From: Bdellovibrionia bacterium
Lineage (GTDB): Bacteria > Bdellovibrionota > Bdellovibrionia > Bdellovibrionales > JAGQZY01
Reading direction: 5' to 3'
Length of the DNA: 64,000 bases
Assembly (NCBI GenBank): GCA_030424715.1
Contig: JAUHWH010000006.1
Location: 176,416 to 240,415 of the forward strand
The notes under the pieces are model-generated. The model worked only from the letters and a program-made list of their open reading frames with translations, was not told where the DNA came from and searched no databases. This document shows, piece by piece, positions 8,917 through 17,282 of this stretch (within the stretch, counting starts at the first letter, position 1; the number at the start of each line of letters is the position of its first letter). Made by a program: the position numbers and the translations under genes.

Positions 8917-9501
8917 TCAAGAGTCAATCATATCGAGAATACAATGAATCGCCGCCGTCACTTTTTTTAAAAAGGACTGGTCATTCGGGATGAAATGAAA
9001 GTTGGGGTGTTGGGACCAAATGGCTTTTAAGTCAGCGTCGAGTTTCGCCGCTTCTTCGATAGTTTCGTTTCTGTAGGGGTTGCCATCTTCGATGACGGAC
9101 TGTTTTCTGACCGCTGCTGATTCAAAAAAAATCACAGCATCGTAGCGCTGCAGCTCTTTTTCAATAGATGTGCCTACGGTTTTCATGAAGTCATCGATCG
9201 TATGCGGCCAGTAAATCGTACTATCGAGGGTGCCCCGGTCGCAAAGCAGCGTTCGGTTGGGAAACCTTTTGGCTTGCACCATCTCCAGGTTTTTTTGTAT
9301 GTGATAAATGGTTTCTTGAGTCGCTTTTTTGGATTCGACGTCATTCGACCTTGGAAAGCCGCCGGCAAAGATCATGGTCGCTGCTTCTGGTACAACAATG
9401 ATTTTTTCTCCGATTTCTCTTCGCACAAGATCGGCGGCGGTGGTTTTACCGGCGCCGGGACCACCTGTTAATGCGATTCTATGGATCTTATTTTTACTCA
9501 T
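8917..9501 (-). CDS. AAA_28-type P-loop NTPase or kinase
   Basis: 194 residues starting at the ATG whose complement is 9499-9501. An in-frame upstream extension to 9600 looks non-coding. Walker A GGPGAGKTT lies near the N-terminus, LLCDRGTLDSTIYWP in the middle, and VIFFESAA further on. This layout matches the AAA_28 (TTD14/NadR kinase-like) family of small nucleotide-binding proteins. Substrate unknown. It lies convergent to the cytochrome gene and is apparently a single-gene unit. Confidence 0.75.
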   Translation of the reverse strand: MSKNKIHRIALTGGPGAGKTTAADLVRREIGEKIIVVPEAATMIFAGGFPRSNDVESKKATQETIYHIQKNLEMVQAKRFPNRTLLCDRGTLDSTIYWPHTIDDFMKTVGTSIEKELQRYDAVIFFESAAVRKQSVIEDGNPYRNETIEEAAKLDADLKAIWSQHPNFHFIPNDQSFLKKVTAAIHCILDMIDS

Positions 9502-9629
9502 CCCTGATTCATACCTCTGTCGCCAGAGGGAAGCTAGCCGGAGCATAGCATTTTTGAGGATGGGACGAATCGCCTGCAGCACCCGATGCTTCCTGGTCAA
9601 AAGGGGGGGGCGGTGATGCGGCAGGGAGA

Positions 9630-10043
9630 TCAGTTCAGTAGAGTCTTCTCATTGAAAAAAGCTTGAGTGCAAGGGTCGATACTGGACTCCCGTAAAGGCC
9701 ATTGATCAATTCCTGTGAAGCGAATTGTATTGCCGTTCTCTTGTAGAGAGGCTGAATTCATCTCCAATCCCACTTTCCATTTGTAGGATTGGCCGTCATT
9801 TATTTTCGCGATCAGCTCGGCAGGGTCGCCCACGTAGCAGGTGTTATCGAAGCCCCACACGACGTCCGCTGTGCAGGAGTTGATTTTTTTTGTGGCATCC
9901 ACTTGCATGATGCCATCTTCATATTTCGAATCACAAAAGATAGTGGCTTCAGTGATGTTCCCGAAATCGCCTCGAGTGAGGTCTTCATTAGTCGCAAGCG
10001 CTAGTGTCGGTAAGGTGAACAAGAGAATAAGAAGGTGTTTCAT
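9630..10043 (-). CDS. Small secreted protein of unknown function
   Basis: 137 residues with a signal peptide (MKHLLILLFTLPTLALA) and GGGAGCC upstream of the start. The mature part contains four cysteines, which could form two disulfides, and no recognised domain. Probably periplasmic or secreted. Confidence 0.6.
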   Translation of the reverse strand: MKHLLILLFTLPTLALATNEDLTRGDFGNITEATIFCDSKYEDGIMQVDATKKINSCTADVVWGFDNTCYVGDPAELIAKINDGQSYKWKVGLEMNSASLQENGNTIRFTGIDQWPLRESSIDPCTQAFFNEKTLLN

Positions 10044-10250
10044 TTGTGGCTCCCTGTGTTTGTTACTCTGAGCTAAAAAATAGCATAGTGCTCTCGAGCG
10101 CTATAAATATTTTGAGATGTGTGTAAGGATTACTCATATAGGGGAGTGGCAGGGTTACAAAGGGGGTAGGGCTGACGCTGCTACCCAGGGGTGAGTGACC
10201 AGTTAACGTCTATGGAGCATGTGGATTCTAAGTTAGGGCTGCAAGACCGG

Positions 10251-10451
10251 TTAGTGAATTATAAACTCTTTTTCTTTGAGCAGAATATTACAACAAGGGC
10301 ATTGGGCCTTCTCTTTTAGGAGCAGAGTGCTGTCATCGTGGTTGTGTTCAAAGACAAGCTCCGTGCCACAGAGGCAACAGGTGCTCTCTATTTCTAGATA
10401 GTCTTCTTGTTGAGGGGTGAGCTTCACTGGTGCTGTTTTTTCTGCGTCCAT
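10251..10451 (-). CDS. Small CxxC zinc-ribbon-like protein
   Basis: 66 residues with two cysteine knuckles (CCLCG and CPCC) 25 residues apart around an acidic, His-containing loop, consistent with one bound zinc. No signal peptide, so cytoplasmic. Family not recognised. It stands alone between a secreted orphan and the divergent 10654 gene. Confidence 0.55.
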   Translation of the reverse strand: MDAEKTAPVKLTPQQEDYLEIESTCCLCGTELVFEHNHDDSTLLLKEKAQCPCCNILLKEKEFIIH

Positions 10452-10515
10452 CCCAAAAACTCCTTAGTTCCATAGGATCAAGTTGTGGTTACCTTTTCTT
10501 TTTCGGTGTTTCAGG

Positions 10516-10644
10516 ATGAGACTTGAGGCTTTCTGGCCCATCAGAGCAGATATGGCCCTGTTGACGGGGAAAGATTTTCTCCCTCGGGCTGCCGCAGTCG
10601 GCAAAATGGGGCTCCACCTGGCCTTTTCTCTAGCCATCGATTAG
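10516..10644 (+). CDS. Possible small ORF, 42 residues
   Basis: ATG 10516 to TAG 10644, just upstream of the gene at 10654 and in the same orientation. A weak AGG precedes the ATG. The composition is protein-like but no family is recognised. It could be a leader or a remnant. Confidence 0.25.
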   Translation: MRLEAFWPIRADMALLTGKDFLPRAAAVGKMGLHLAFSLAID

Positions 10645-10653
10645 AACTAGGCC

Positions 10654-11064
10654 ATGGATTTTTGGTCGCAATATATTACAGAATCACTGCAATCTCCCTG
10701 GTTTATCAAAACGGAGAGCGAGGCTTCGCAGCCGGTGCTGCAGAAACGCATTTTTGTGGTTAGTGACGAGCTACCCGACGAGGCTTTTACAATGCTTGGG
10801 CGTATGATCGCGGCCTTAAAATATGGACCAGAAGAAGTGACGGTGTTGAGTGATGGCCCCGACGACGTGGAGACCCTAGAAGCTTTGGACGAGAGTCGAT
10901 GGATTCTGTTTTTTGGCGAAGAGTTCCCCGGGCGATTTGGCGAGACCTTGCATTGGGCCGGGCACCAGGTGATTCAAACCCATGGCTTGCAGAGCCTTCT
11001 GAGGAATCCCGACCTTAAAAAGCAGACATGGCAACACCTTAAAAACTTTGCGAGCTTAAAATGA
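10654..11064 (+). CDS. Hypothetical protein coupled to nfeD
   Basis: 136 residues, soluble, no signal peptide. Alternating strands and helices (KRIFVVSDELP; RWILFFGEEFPG; HQVIQTHGLQSLLRNPDLKKQTW) suggest a small alpha/beta protein. The segment ending in PDLKKQTWQHLK resembles the short C-terminal helix of some DNA polymerase accessory subunits, but this is too weak to name. Its stop overlaps the nfeD start (ATGA at 11061), so it is probably translated with it. Confidence 0.6.
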   Translation: MDFWSQYITESLQSPWFIKTESEASQPVLQKRIFVVSDELPDEAFTMLGRMIAALKYGPEEVTVLSDGPDDVETLEALDESRWILFFGEEFPGRFGETLHWAGHQVIQTHGLQSLLRNPDLKKQTWQHLKNFASLK

Positions 11065-12338
11065 AAGCGCTCACTTTTTTAATGACCCTGTTGTTGTGGA
11101 GTGGGGTGGTTTGGGCGGACTGCACTTTGTCTATTGAGGTGCGCGATGCCATTGGCCCCGCCACCTTCGATTATATGCAGCAGGCTGCGGCCGCTGCTGA
11201 AGAGAGAAGCTGTCAGTCCATTCTGATGCGAATCAACACGCCCGGTGGTAATTTACAGTCCACCCGCAAAATTGTTGAGATGATCATGAACTCACCCATT
11301 CCGTATCTTTGTCTTATCCATCCCTCGGGTGGGCATGCCGGTAGTGCTGGCGCGATTATCATGCAAGCCTGCCATGTCAACGGAGCCATGGAGGCCACCA
11401 ATATCGGTGCGGCCAGTCCAGTCACCGGTTCGGGGCAAGACATGCCCGAGGATTTAAGAAAAAAAGTATTTGAGGACACTCGCAGTTGGGTTGAGGGCTT
11501 GGCCAAATACCGAAAGCGCAGTGAGAAGTTTGCTGTCGCTATCGTTGTCGAAGCCAAGGCCTTGGCTGCTAAAGATGCAATGGATGCGGGAGCTATTGAT
11601 GTCGTGGCGTCAGACATTAACGCCTTTTTAGCTTTTGCGAAAGGACGCCCGGTGCGTCTCGACGCTGACCAGACCCGCCCGGTGCAGGTCGGGCCGATTG
11701 AGCTTTTTGAACCAGGCCTGCGCCACGATGTGTTCCAGATCCTATCGAACCCTCAGTGGGCTTACTTGCTCTTTATGGGGAGCATTGCTTTGCTTTACTT
11801 TGAGCTGACTCATCCGGGCACTCTCTTGCCGGGCGTGGTCGGAGCCATGGGTTTGGTGATCTCGTTAATGAACTTTCATATGCTCGATGTTTCCTGGGGC
11901 GGAGTGCTGCTGATCTTACTAGGTGTCGGTTTCATGCTCGCTGAACTATTTGTGCCCAGTTTCGGAGCGCTCGGTTTGGGCGGTTTGGCGTCTTTTGTCG
12001 TGGGCTCCCTGTTTTTGTTCGACGAAAAGTCGGGTTATCAAATTCCTTTAGATCTTTTAATTGCGACCTCAGGAATGCTCTTTGCTTTGATGGCCGGTGT
12101 GACGTACTTAGCTGTGACCGCTCAACGTCGCAGCCTTGTGAAAAGAGAAGAGGACAAGTTAGAAGGGCAAACCGTTATTGTAAAAAAATTTGATTCTTTG
12201 AAAAAACGTGGCATGACCCATTTCAAGGGCGAGTGGTGGAAGATTCGATCGAAAGATCAATTGATAGTCGACGAACCCGTCGTCATCACATCTGTTGAGG
12301 GTTTAACTTTAATTGTAGAAAAAAAGAAGAAAGGATAA
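11061..12338 (+). CDS. nfeD: NfeD-type membrane serine protease
   Basis: 425 residues. After a signal sequence, a ClpP-like domain (about 20-190) contains RINTPGG, the nucleophile region SAGAII and a general-base Lys region (VEAKALAAKDAMDAG). Four or so membrane spans follow (about 225-355), then a small C-terminal OB-fold (FKGEWWKIRSKDQLIVDEPVVI). Members cleave SPFH proteins at the membrane. The SPFH partner starts three bases after the stop, giving the classical NfeD-stomatin operon. Confidence 0.93.
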   Translation: MKALTFLMTLLLWSGVVWADCTLSIEVRDAIGPATFDYMQQAAAAAEERSCQSILMRINTPGGNLQSTRKIVEMIMNSPIPYLCLIHPSGGHAGSAGAIIMQACHVNGAMEATNIGAASPVTGSGQDMPEDLRKKVFEDTRSWVEGLAKYRKRSEKFAVAIVVEAKALAAKDAMDAGAIDVVASDINAFLAFAKGRPVRLDADQTRPVQVGPIELFEPGLRHDVFQILSNPQWAYLLFMGSIALLYFELTHPGTLLPGVVGAMGLVISLMNFHMLDVSWGGVLLILLGVGFMLAELFVPSFGALGLGGLASFVVGSLFLFDEKSGYQIPLDLLIATSGMLFALMAGVTYLAVTAQRRSLVKREEDKLEGQTVIVKKFDSLKKRGMTHFKGEWWKIRSKDQLIVDEPVVITSVEGLTLIVEKKKKG

Positions 12339-12341
12339 TTT

Positions 12342-13088
12342 ATGGGTTTTTCTGTTTTAATTTTTGTGGGGTTCTTTGTCTTATCGATATTGGCCTCGTC
12401 TATCAAAATTTTGTCGGAGTGGGAGCGTGGCGTTGTCCTTAGACTGGGTAACTGTGTGGGAACCCGCGGTCCTGGGTTGATCATCCTTATCCCTTTTGTG
12501 GAAAAAATGATTCGTGTGGATACGCGAACTGTGACCATGGACATCCAGCCGCAAGACGTGATCACGCTGGACAACGTGAGTATGAAAGTCAACGCAGTGG
12601 TTTACTTTCGAGTTACCGATCCCGAGTCGGCGATCACGAAAGTCGAAGATTACTATTTCGCGGCTAGCCAACTGACCCAAACCACTTTGCGTTCGATCAT
12701 GGGCCAGTTTCAAATGGACGACATTTTGTCTCAGCGAGACAAGATCAATCAGCGTCTGCAAGTGATTCTTGATGATGCCACTGAGCAATGGGGTATTAAA
12801 GTCGCCACTGTCGAAGTGAAGCACATTGATTTACCCAAGGAGATGCAGCGAGCCATGGCCAGACAAGCTGAGGCCGAGCGTGAGCGTCGCGCCAAGGTGA
12901 TCAGTGCTGAAGGAGAGCTGCAACGTTCTGAAAAGCTCATGCAAGCGGCAGAGATGCTTTCAAAGTCGCCCACTTCAATGCAGTTGGCCTATTTGCAATC
13001 CCTTACCGAAATTGCTGGTGATAAAACCAACACCATTGTCTTTCCTCTCCCCATGGAGGGGTTCGGGAAGTTCCTCAACCCTGAGTAA
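12342..13088 (+). CDS. SPFH/stomatin-like membrane protein (slipin)
   Basis: 248 residues: one N-terminal membrane span (about 1-22), then the SPFH/PHB domain ([43 protein letters not shown]) and a coiled coil rich in Glu, Ala and Arg ([19 protein letters not shown]). Such proteins form membrane-bound oligomers that organise lipid microdomains. AAAGAAAGGA provides the ribosome-binding site. It is the probable substrate and partner of the preceding NfeD protease. Confidence 0.94.
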   Translation: MGFSVLIFVGFFVLSILASSIKILSEWERGVVLRLGNCVGTRGPGLIILIPFVEKMIRVDTRTVTMDIQPQDVITLDNVSMKVNAVVYFRVTDPESAITKVEDYYFAASQLTQTTLRSIMGQFQMDDILSQRDKINQRLQVILDDATEQWGIKVATVEVKHIDLPKEMQRAMARQAEAERERRAKVISAEGELQRSEKLMQAAEMLSKSPTSMQLAYLQSLTEIAGDKTNTIVFPLPMEGFGKFLNPE

Positions 13089-13105
13089 GGCCAGGCTAAG
13101 GTCCA

Positions 13106-13148
13106 GGAGAGGTCTCAAGCGAGACTTCTCCGCACTGTTTTGTTTATG
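13106..13148 (+). terminator. Intrinsic terminator after the SPFH gene
   Basis: An 11-bp stem GGAGAGGTCTC/GAGACTTCTCC with one G-U pair and loop AAGC, followed within six bases by TTTTGTTT. It ends the 10654-13088 operon. Confidence 0.7.
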
Positions 13149-13211
13149 ACCTGGTAATGTCTCCCACATTTGCTATTCTTAAATGACGACTCGACGGAGG
13201 GGTGGGGGCTG

Positions 13212-14372
13212 TTGTTTAGGCTTATGATTACAACTTTATTTTTTCTTCCTCTGGCAGCCTTCGGTTTCGACGCTCGCGTGTTGATCGACGAGCAATCCCA
13301 TTCAAAAGAACTTAGCGGTGAGATTCAGGTCCGCTGTCTTAAGGCCCATAAGATATCATGCTCCGGCAAGCTTTATAGCTTGCCAGGGGGCACTTGGTTA
13401 TTGGAGCGTCACTATGGTCAGCTGCGATTGACCCAAGCCTCGACCCAACTGCGCTATCTTGTGAATGGGCAACACTTTGAAGTCACCGGATCCTTCTCTG
13501 TGGATGGCAAAACCATCGAGCGCATGGACCTGGTGTTTCTCAAGCCCGACACCCATTGGGTTGCCCACTTCCCCTTGGATCAATATCTCTACGGTGTTAT
13601 GGGGGCTGAGGTTCCCGTGAGCTGGCCCATTCAGTCTTTAAAAGCCCAAGCGGTGGCATCAAGAACTTACTTTCTGTTTAAGAAGCTGCAGCGTCTGGAG
13701 CAACACTACGATGTGCGTTCCGATATTATGGATCAGGTTTTTAAAATGGACGGCGAACGCCACAAAAGTATTCTTCGTGCGGTTCAAGAGACCAAGGGAC
13801 AAGTGCTCCTGGCAAAAGAAGATCAAACAATCTTTCCGGCCTACTTTCACGCCGATTGCGGCGGAAACACTTCGGCTGAGGGGGCCGTGTGGCGGCGTCC
13901 GGCATCGTTGAATCAATCGGTCACTGACCCCTACTGTAAAACGGCCAGTAAAAACAATTGGTCCTACTTGATTGATAAAGAGCGTTTGATGGCTTTGTTA
14001 CAGAAAGCTTTTTTTCTACCCCAGGGAATTCAGTTGAAATCCATCTTGCCGCGAGTGCAAAAAGCCAGTCGTGCTCACATTGTGGATTTTTTATTTTCAC
14101 AGGACATTTTAAAACGAATCAGTGCCAATGATTTGCGAGGCTTGTTGGGATTTGGAAAACTGCGTAGCACTCACTTTGAGGTCACAGACTCGGGCAATGA
14201 AGTCGTGTTCACGGGCAGGGGTTTTGGGCATGGCGTGGGGATGTGCCAATGGGGAGCGCAGCGCTGGGCTCGCAAGGGCAAAGACTATCGCTCAATATTA
14301 AAGCACTATTATCCAAAGGCTGAACTTCAAAAAGTGGATCCCGCTGGTTTACGGGCTCCGGCGGCTTTTTAA
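13212..14372 (+). CDS. SpoIID/LytB-domain protein (peptidoglycan lytic enzyme-like)
   Basis: 386 residues from TTG 13212, which has GGAGG/GGGGG upstream. ATG 13224 is an alternative; both give a signal peptide. The SpoIID core is clear: FPLDQYLYGVMGAEVP with the catalytic-type Glu, LKAQAVASRTYFL, FPAYFHADCGGNTS and the C-terminal GRGFGHGVGMCQWGAQ. SpoIID enzymes cleave peptidoglycan strands lacking stem peptides. In a non-sporulating periplasmic setting it probably serves wall remodelling. Confidence 0.9.
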   Translation: MFRLMITTLFFLPLAAFGFDARVLIDEQSHSKELSGEIQVRCLKAHKISCSGKLYSLPGGTWLLERHYGQLRLTQASTQLRYLVNGQHFEVTGSFSVDGKTIERMDLVFLKPDTHWVAHFPLDQYLYGVMGAEVPVSWPIQSLKAQAVASRTYFLFKKLQRLEQHYDVRSDIMDQVFKMDGERHKSILRAVQETKGQVLLAKEDQTIFPAYFHADCGGNTSAEGAVWRRPASLNQSVTDPYCKTASKNNWSYLIDKERLMALLQKAFFLPQGIQLKSILPRVQKASRAHIVDFLFSQDILKRISANDLRGLLGFGKLRSTHFEVTDSGNEVVFTGRGFGHGVGMCQWGAQRWARKGKDYRSILKHYYPKAELQKVDPAGLRAPAAF

Positions 14373-14446
14373 TATCCAGTCATTATCTGTCGCCGCAATG
14401 TGTGATGGTTTCTTGCATTCCTCCTCGTTCGTGTAACAATATTTTT

Positions 14447-15316
14447 ATGGCATTACCACACTGGGTTGAATTTTTTGATGATTTGAAAAATGTAAGAGGG
14501 CGTTCGCAAAATACCGTGCTCGCTTATCGTCGAGACCTCGAGCTCTTCAACGAGTTTCGAGAAAAGCACAACGACATCATGGGCATCTATCAGTTTATGA
14601 CCAAGCAAAAGCTTTCGACCCGGTCGCAAGCCCGTGTGATCAGTAGTATTCGAACCTACTATCGTTTTTGCCAAAAAATGGGCGATAAAATCCCTGACCT
14701 CAGTCAGTTGCGTCCTCCCAAAGTAGAGGCGAAACTGCCCTCGGTCTTGACCCTCGATGATTACAAGAGGCTCAAAGAAGCCGCCACCGTTGAGGACCCC
14801 TACAAGTCGGCACGCAATCATATCACGTTGACCCTGCTTTTTGGTTTGGGGTGCCGGGTGACCGAGTTGATTCAGTTTAATCTAACGGATTTTCATGAGT
14901 CCGACTCTTGGCTGAAAGTTTTAGGCAAGGGTGGCAAAGAAAGAGCCGTGCCATTGACCGATCATCTTTTGCAGGAGCTTAAAGTTTATTTGCGCCAAGT
15001 GCGCCCTCAGCTAGCAAAAGACGGTGAAGCCTCGATATTGATTAACGATCGGGGTAAACGACCGTCTCGTGTGGATATTTGGCGTTGGTTGGATGCCTGG
15101 TCGAAACGAGCCGGCTTCGAGAAGACCATCCATCCCCATCAGTTTCGCCATGGCTGCGCCACGGCCTTGCTAGAGTCAGGGGCTGATCTAAGATCCATTC
15201 AAAAACTATTGGGTCACTCAAGTATTCAAACCACCCAGATTTACACGTCTGTGAGTACAAAGAAAATGCAAGAGACCGTGGACGAACATCATCCGCTGTC
15301 CGATGCGCCGAAGTAA
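14447..15316 (+). CDS. xer: Tyrosine recombinase, XerC/XerD type
   Basis: 289 residues from ATG 14447. The N-terminal SAM-like core-binding domain is at about 1-95. The catalytic domain shows Arg in GCRVTEL, GKGGKERAVPL, HPHQFRHGCAT, LLGHSS and the nucleophile Tyr in TTQIYTSV. Length and lack of accessory domains fit housekeeping chromosome-dimer resolution rather than a phage integrase. XerC versus XerD cannot be decided without alignment. Followed by a weak hairpin and T-run. Confidence 0.9.
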   Translation: MALPHWVEFFDDLKNVRGRSQNTVLAYRRDLELFNEFREKHNDIMGIYQFMTKQKLSTRSQARVISSIRTYYRFCQKMGDKIPDLSQLRPPKVEAKLPSVLTLDDYKRLKEAATVEDPYKSARNHITLTLLFGLGCRVTELIQFNLTDFHESDSWLKVLGKGGKERAVPLTDHLLQELKVYLRQVRPQLAKDGEASILINDRGKRPSRVDIWRWLDAWSKRAGFEKTIHPHQFRHGCATALLESGADLRSIQKLLGHSSIQTTQIYTSVSTKKMQETVDEHHPLSDAPK

Positions 15317-15348
15317 GCCAAAGCCTTTGGCTCTGATCCGTCCTTTTT
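15316..15348 (+). terminator. Weak terminator-like hairpin after xer
   Basis: Palindrome AGCCAAAG C CTTTGGCT at 15316-15332, followed after ten bases by a six-T run. The stem is good, but the gap before the T-run weakens the call. Confidence 0.35.
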
Positions 15349-15458
15349 TATAAACCCCACGAATTATCAATATCTGAATCCGATGTTTGGTCGAACTCAT
15401 TTTTACTGGCACTTGATTTGCTGCGAGCCCGGTGCTGCCTTTGCACCTCGGGTCTCCC

Positions 15459-16913
15459 ATGTTTATAAAATCTTTTGTTAAAACAGAGTTTGGTTTTCGT
15501 CCGGTCTCCGTCGAAGTGGCTTTGGTCCCCGGCGTTTCACAAATACAAATCTTGGGTCTTGCCGATCAGCTGATCAAAGAGAGTTCTCGTCGCATCATCT
15601 CGGCGTTGCGCCACCAGGGTTTTCGGGTGCCTCCAGGTAAGCAGGTGCTGGTGAACCTTCACCCCAGTGATCTTCGCAAAAGCGGACAGGGATTGGACCT
15701 GGCCATCGCTCTAGGGATTTTACTAGAGTCCGAACAGATCGAGCTGCAAAACTTTAAAACCCAAGAAGACTACTGTTATGGATCATTAAGTTTAAAAGGG
15801 GAGGTGATTGCACCAAGTGACCTCCAACTTTTAAATTACGAAAACTTCAGTCGCAAGGTCATGTCTGGGCAAAGTGATAAAAGCTGGCGTTTCACCGTTG
15901 AAGAAGTCACAGAGCTGCGCTCCCTCAACGAGCGCTCGGTGAAAGAGCCCTGTCCCGAGAGTTTTTCCTGTCAGGAGACGACCTTTAACGAGGACATTTC
16001 TTTTGAGCAACCCATGGCTCGCTTGTTGGCCATGGTGGCACTGGGTGAGCATCCACTGCTCATTGCCGGCTATGCTGGCTGCGGAAAAACCACTCTTGTT
16101 GAAAATCTGGCGACGGTTTTGAACCCTCCAGCTCCAAAGGCCTTTCTCGAGGCTAAAAAATGTTGGATGCTCTCAGGCAGAGATTTGCAAACTCGCCCGG
16201 TTGTCCAGCCCCATCATTCAGCGACCCCCGCCGCGATGATTGGTGGGGGGCGTCCCCTCAAGTTTGGTGAGATCTCGCTAGCTCACGGAGGAGCTTTAAT
16301 TTTAGACGAACTTTTAGAGTTCAACCCACTGGTACAAAGTGCATTGCGCGAACCCATGGAGAAGGGTGTGATTTATCTTTCTCGCACTGGTGCCCGGCAG
16401 ATGTTCCCGGCCGACACTCTGGTGCTTGCCACCACCAACCTTTGCCCCTGTGGTCACTTTCAGCCAGGCGCTACATACAAATGCCAATGCTCCAGCCTAC
16501 GCTTGCGACAATACATCGAAAAACTCACGGGACCTTTTCTCGACCGCTTCGCGATTTTTCATCTTTACGAAAAACCAAAGTTGGACTTTAAAATGACCCT
16601 TAAAGAAATCAAAGACTGGGTGCAATCGGGCAAAGAGTTTCAAAAACAAATTCGCGGACAAGAAAAAGTGAATCAAAAGTTGTGTGTGAGCGAGCTACTC
16701 GATGAGCTGGACGAGTCCATCACTGACACCCTGATCCCGTACTCAAAAAGTCATCGGCGCAGGCAGAGCCTGCTGCGAGTCGCCCGAACACTGGCCGATC
16801 TCGAGACCTCAGAGACCATTAAACAAGCCCACCTTGAGGAGGCCCAGCGATGGACCGCCAGTGATATCTATAAGTTAGAGCGTTTTCGCATGGAGGATTT
16901 TGCAATGCGCTAG
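15459..16913 (+). CDS. comM: YifB/ComM family Mg-chelatase-like AAA+ ATPase
   Basis: 484 residues from ATG 15459. The N-terminal ChlI-like domain (GFRPVSVEVALVPG...PGKQVLVNLHPSDLRKSG) is followed by an AAA+ core with Walker A GYAGCGKTTL, Walker B region GALILDELLEF, and the zinc-ribbon-like CPCGHFQPGATYKCQC, ending in the Mg-chelatase lid (SHRRRQSLLRVARTLADLE). ComM is a hexameric helicase that promotes branch migration during integration of transformed DNA. This is the usual family length. Its presence hints at, but does not prove, natural competence. Confidence 0.92.
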   Translation: MFIKSFVKTEFGFRPVSVEVALVPGVSQIQILGLADQLIKESSRRIISALRHQGFRVPPGKQVLVNLHPSDLRKSGQGLDLAIALGILLESEQIELQNFKTQEDYCYGSLSLKGEVIAPSDLQLLNYENFSRKVMSGQSDKSWRFTVEEVTELRSLNERSVKEPCPESFSCQETTFNEDISFEQPMARLLAMVALGEHPLLIAGYAGCGKTTLVENLATVLNPPAPKAFLEAKKCWMLSGRDLQTRPVVQPHHSATPAAMIGGGRPLKFGEISLAHGGALILDELLEFNPLVQSALREPMEKGVIYLSRTGARQMFPADTLVLATTNLCPCGHFQPGATYKCQCSSLRLRQYIEKLTGPFLDRFAIFHLYEKPKLDFKMTLKEIKDWVQSGKEFQKQIRGQEKVNQKLCVSELLDELDESITDTLIPYSKSHRRRQSLLRVARTLADLETSETIKQAHLEEAQRWTASDIYKLERFRMEDFAMR

Positions 16914-16971
16914 CCCCTGTGAGCTTGCCAGGTCGAACATAACCACGTAAATTCCACGCTTCACTCTTAGG

Positions 16972-17045
16972 GGTGGTGTGGCCGAGTGGCTAGGCAGTGG
17001 ACTGCAAATCCATCTACGGGGATTCGAATTCCTCCACCACCTCCA
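16972..17045 (+). tRNA. tRNA-Cys (anticodon GCA)
   Basis: A complete cloverleaf can be drawn. The acceptor stem is GGTGGTG/CACCACC (16972-16978 with 17035-17041), with discriminator T and encoded CCA (17043-17045). The anticodon loop CTGCAAA carries GCA, and the T-loop is TTCGAAT. U73 is typical of tRNA-Cys. A 12-base copy of its 3' end recurs at 19580-19591 and may mark an integration site. Confidence 0.95.
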
Positions 17046-17050
17046 ATCTT

Positions 17051-17075
17051 ACCAGCCCATAGAGCTGGTTTTTTT
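17051..17075 (+). terminator. Intrinsic terminator after tRNA-Cys
   Basis: Stem ACCAGC/GCTGGT with a seven-base loop, followed directly by seven T residues. It begins five bases after the tRNA. Confidence 0.8.
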
Positions 17076-17282
17076 ATATCTGGGCGAAATTACAAACAAA
17101 TCATTTCAATCACTTAGGAAACCAGCTCTTTCCAAACATCATTAAGTATCATCAGGAATCATTTATTTTGGTGGGTTTTAGGTGTGGCTCAGGTGGTATT
17201 TATGGACACCTACTATGGCTCAAATTTTGCGATTAACAATAAACAAAACAAATATCCAATATCAGGAGTGAAATAAGCCCGT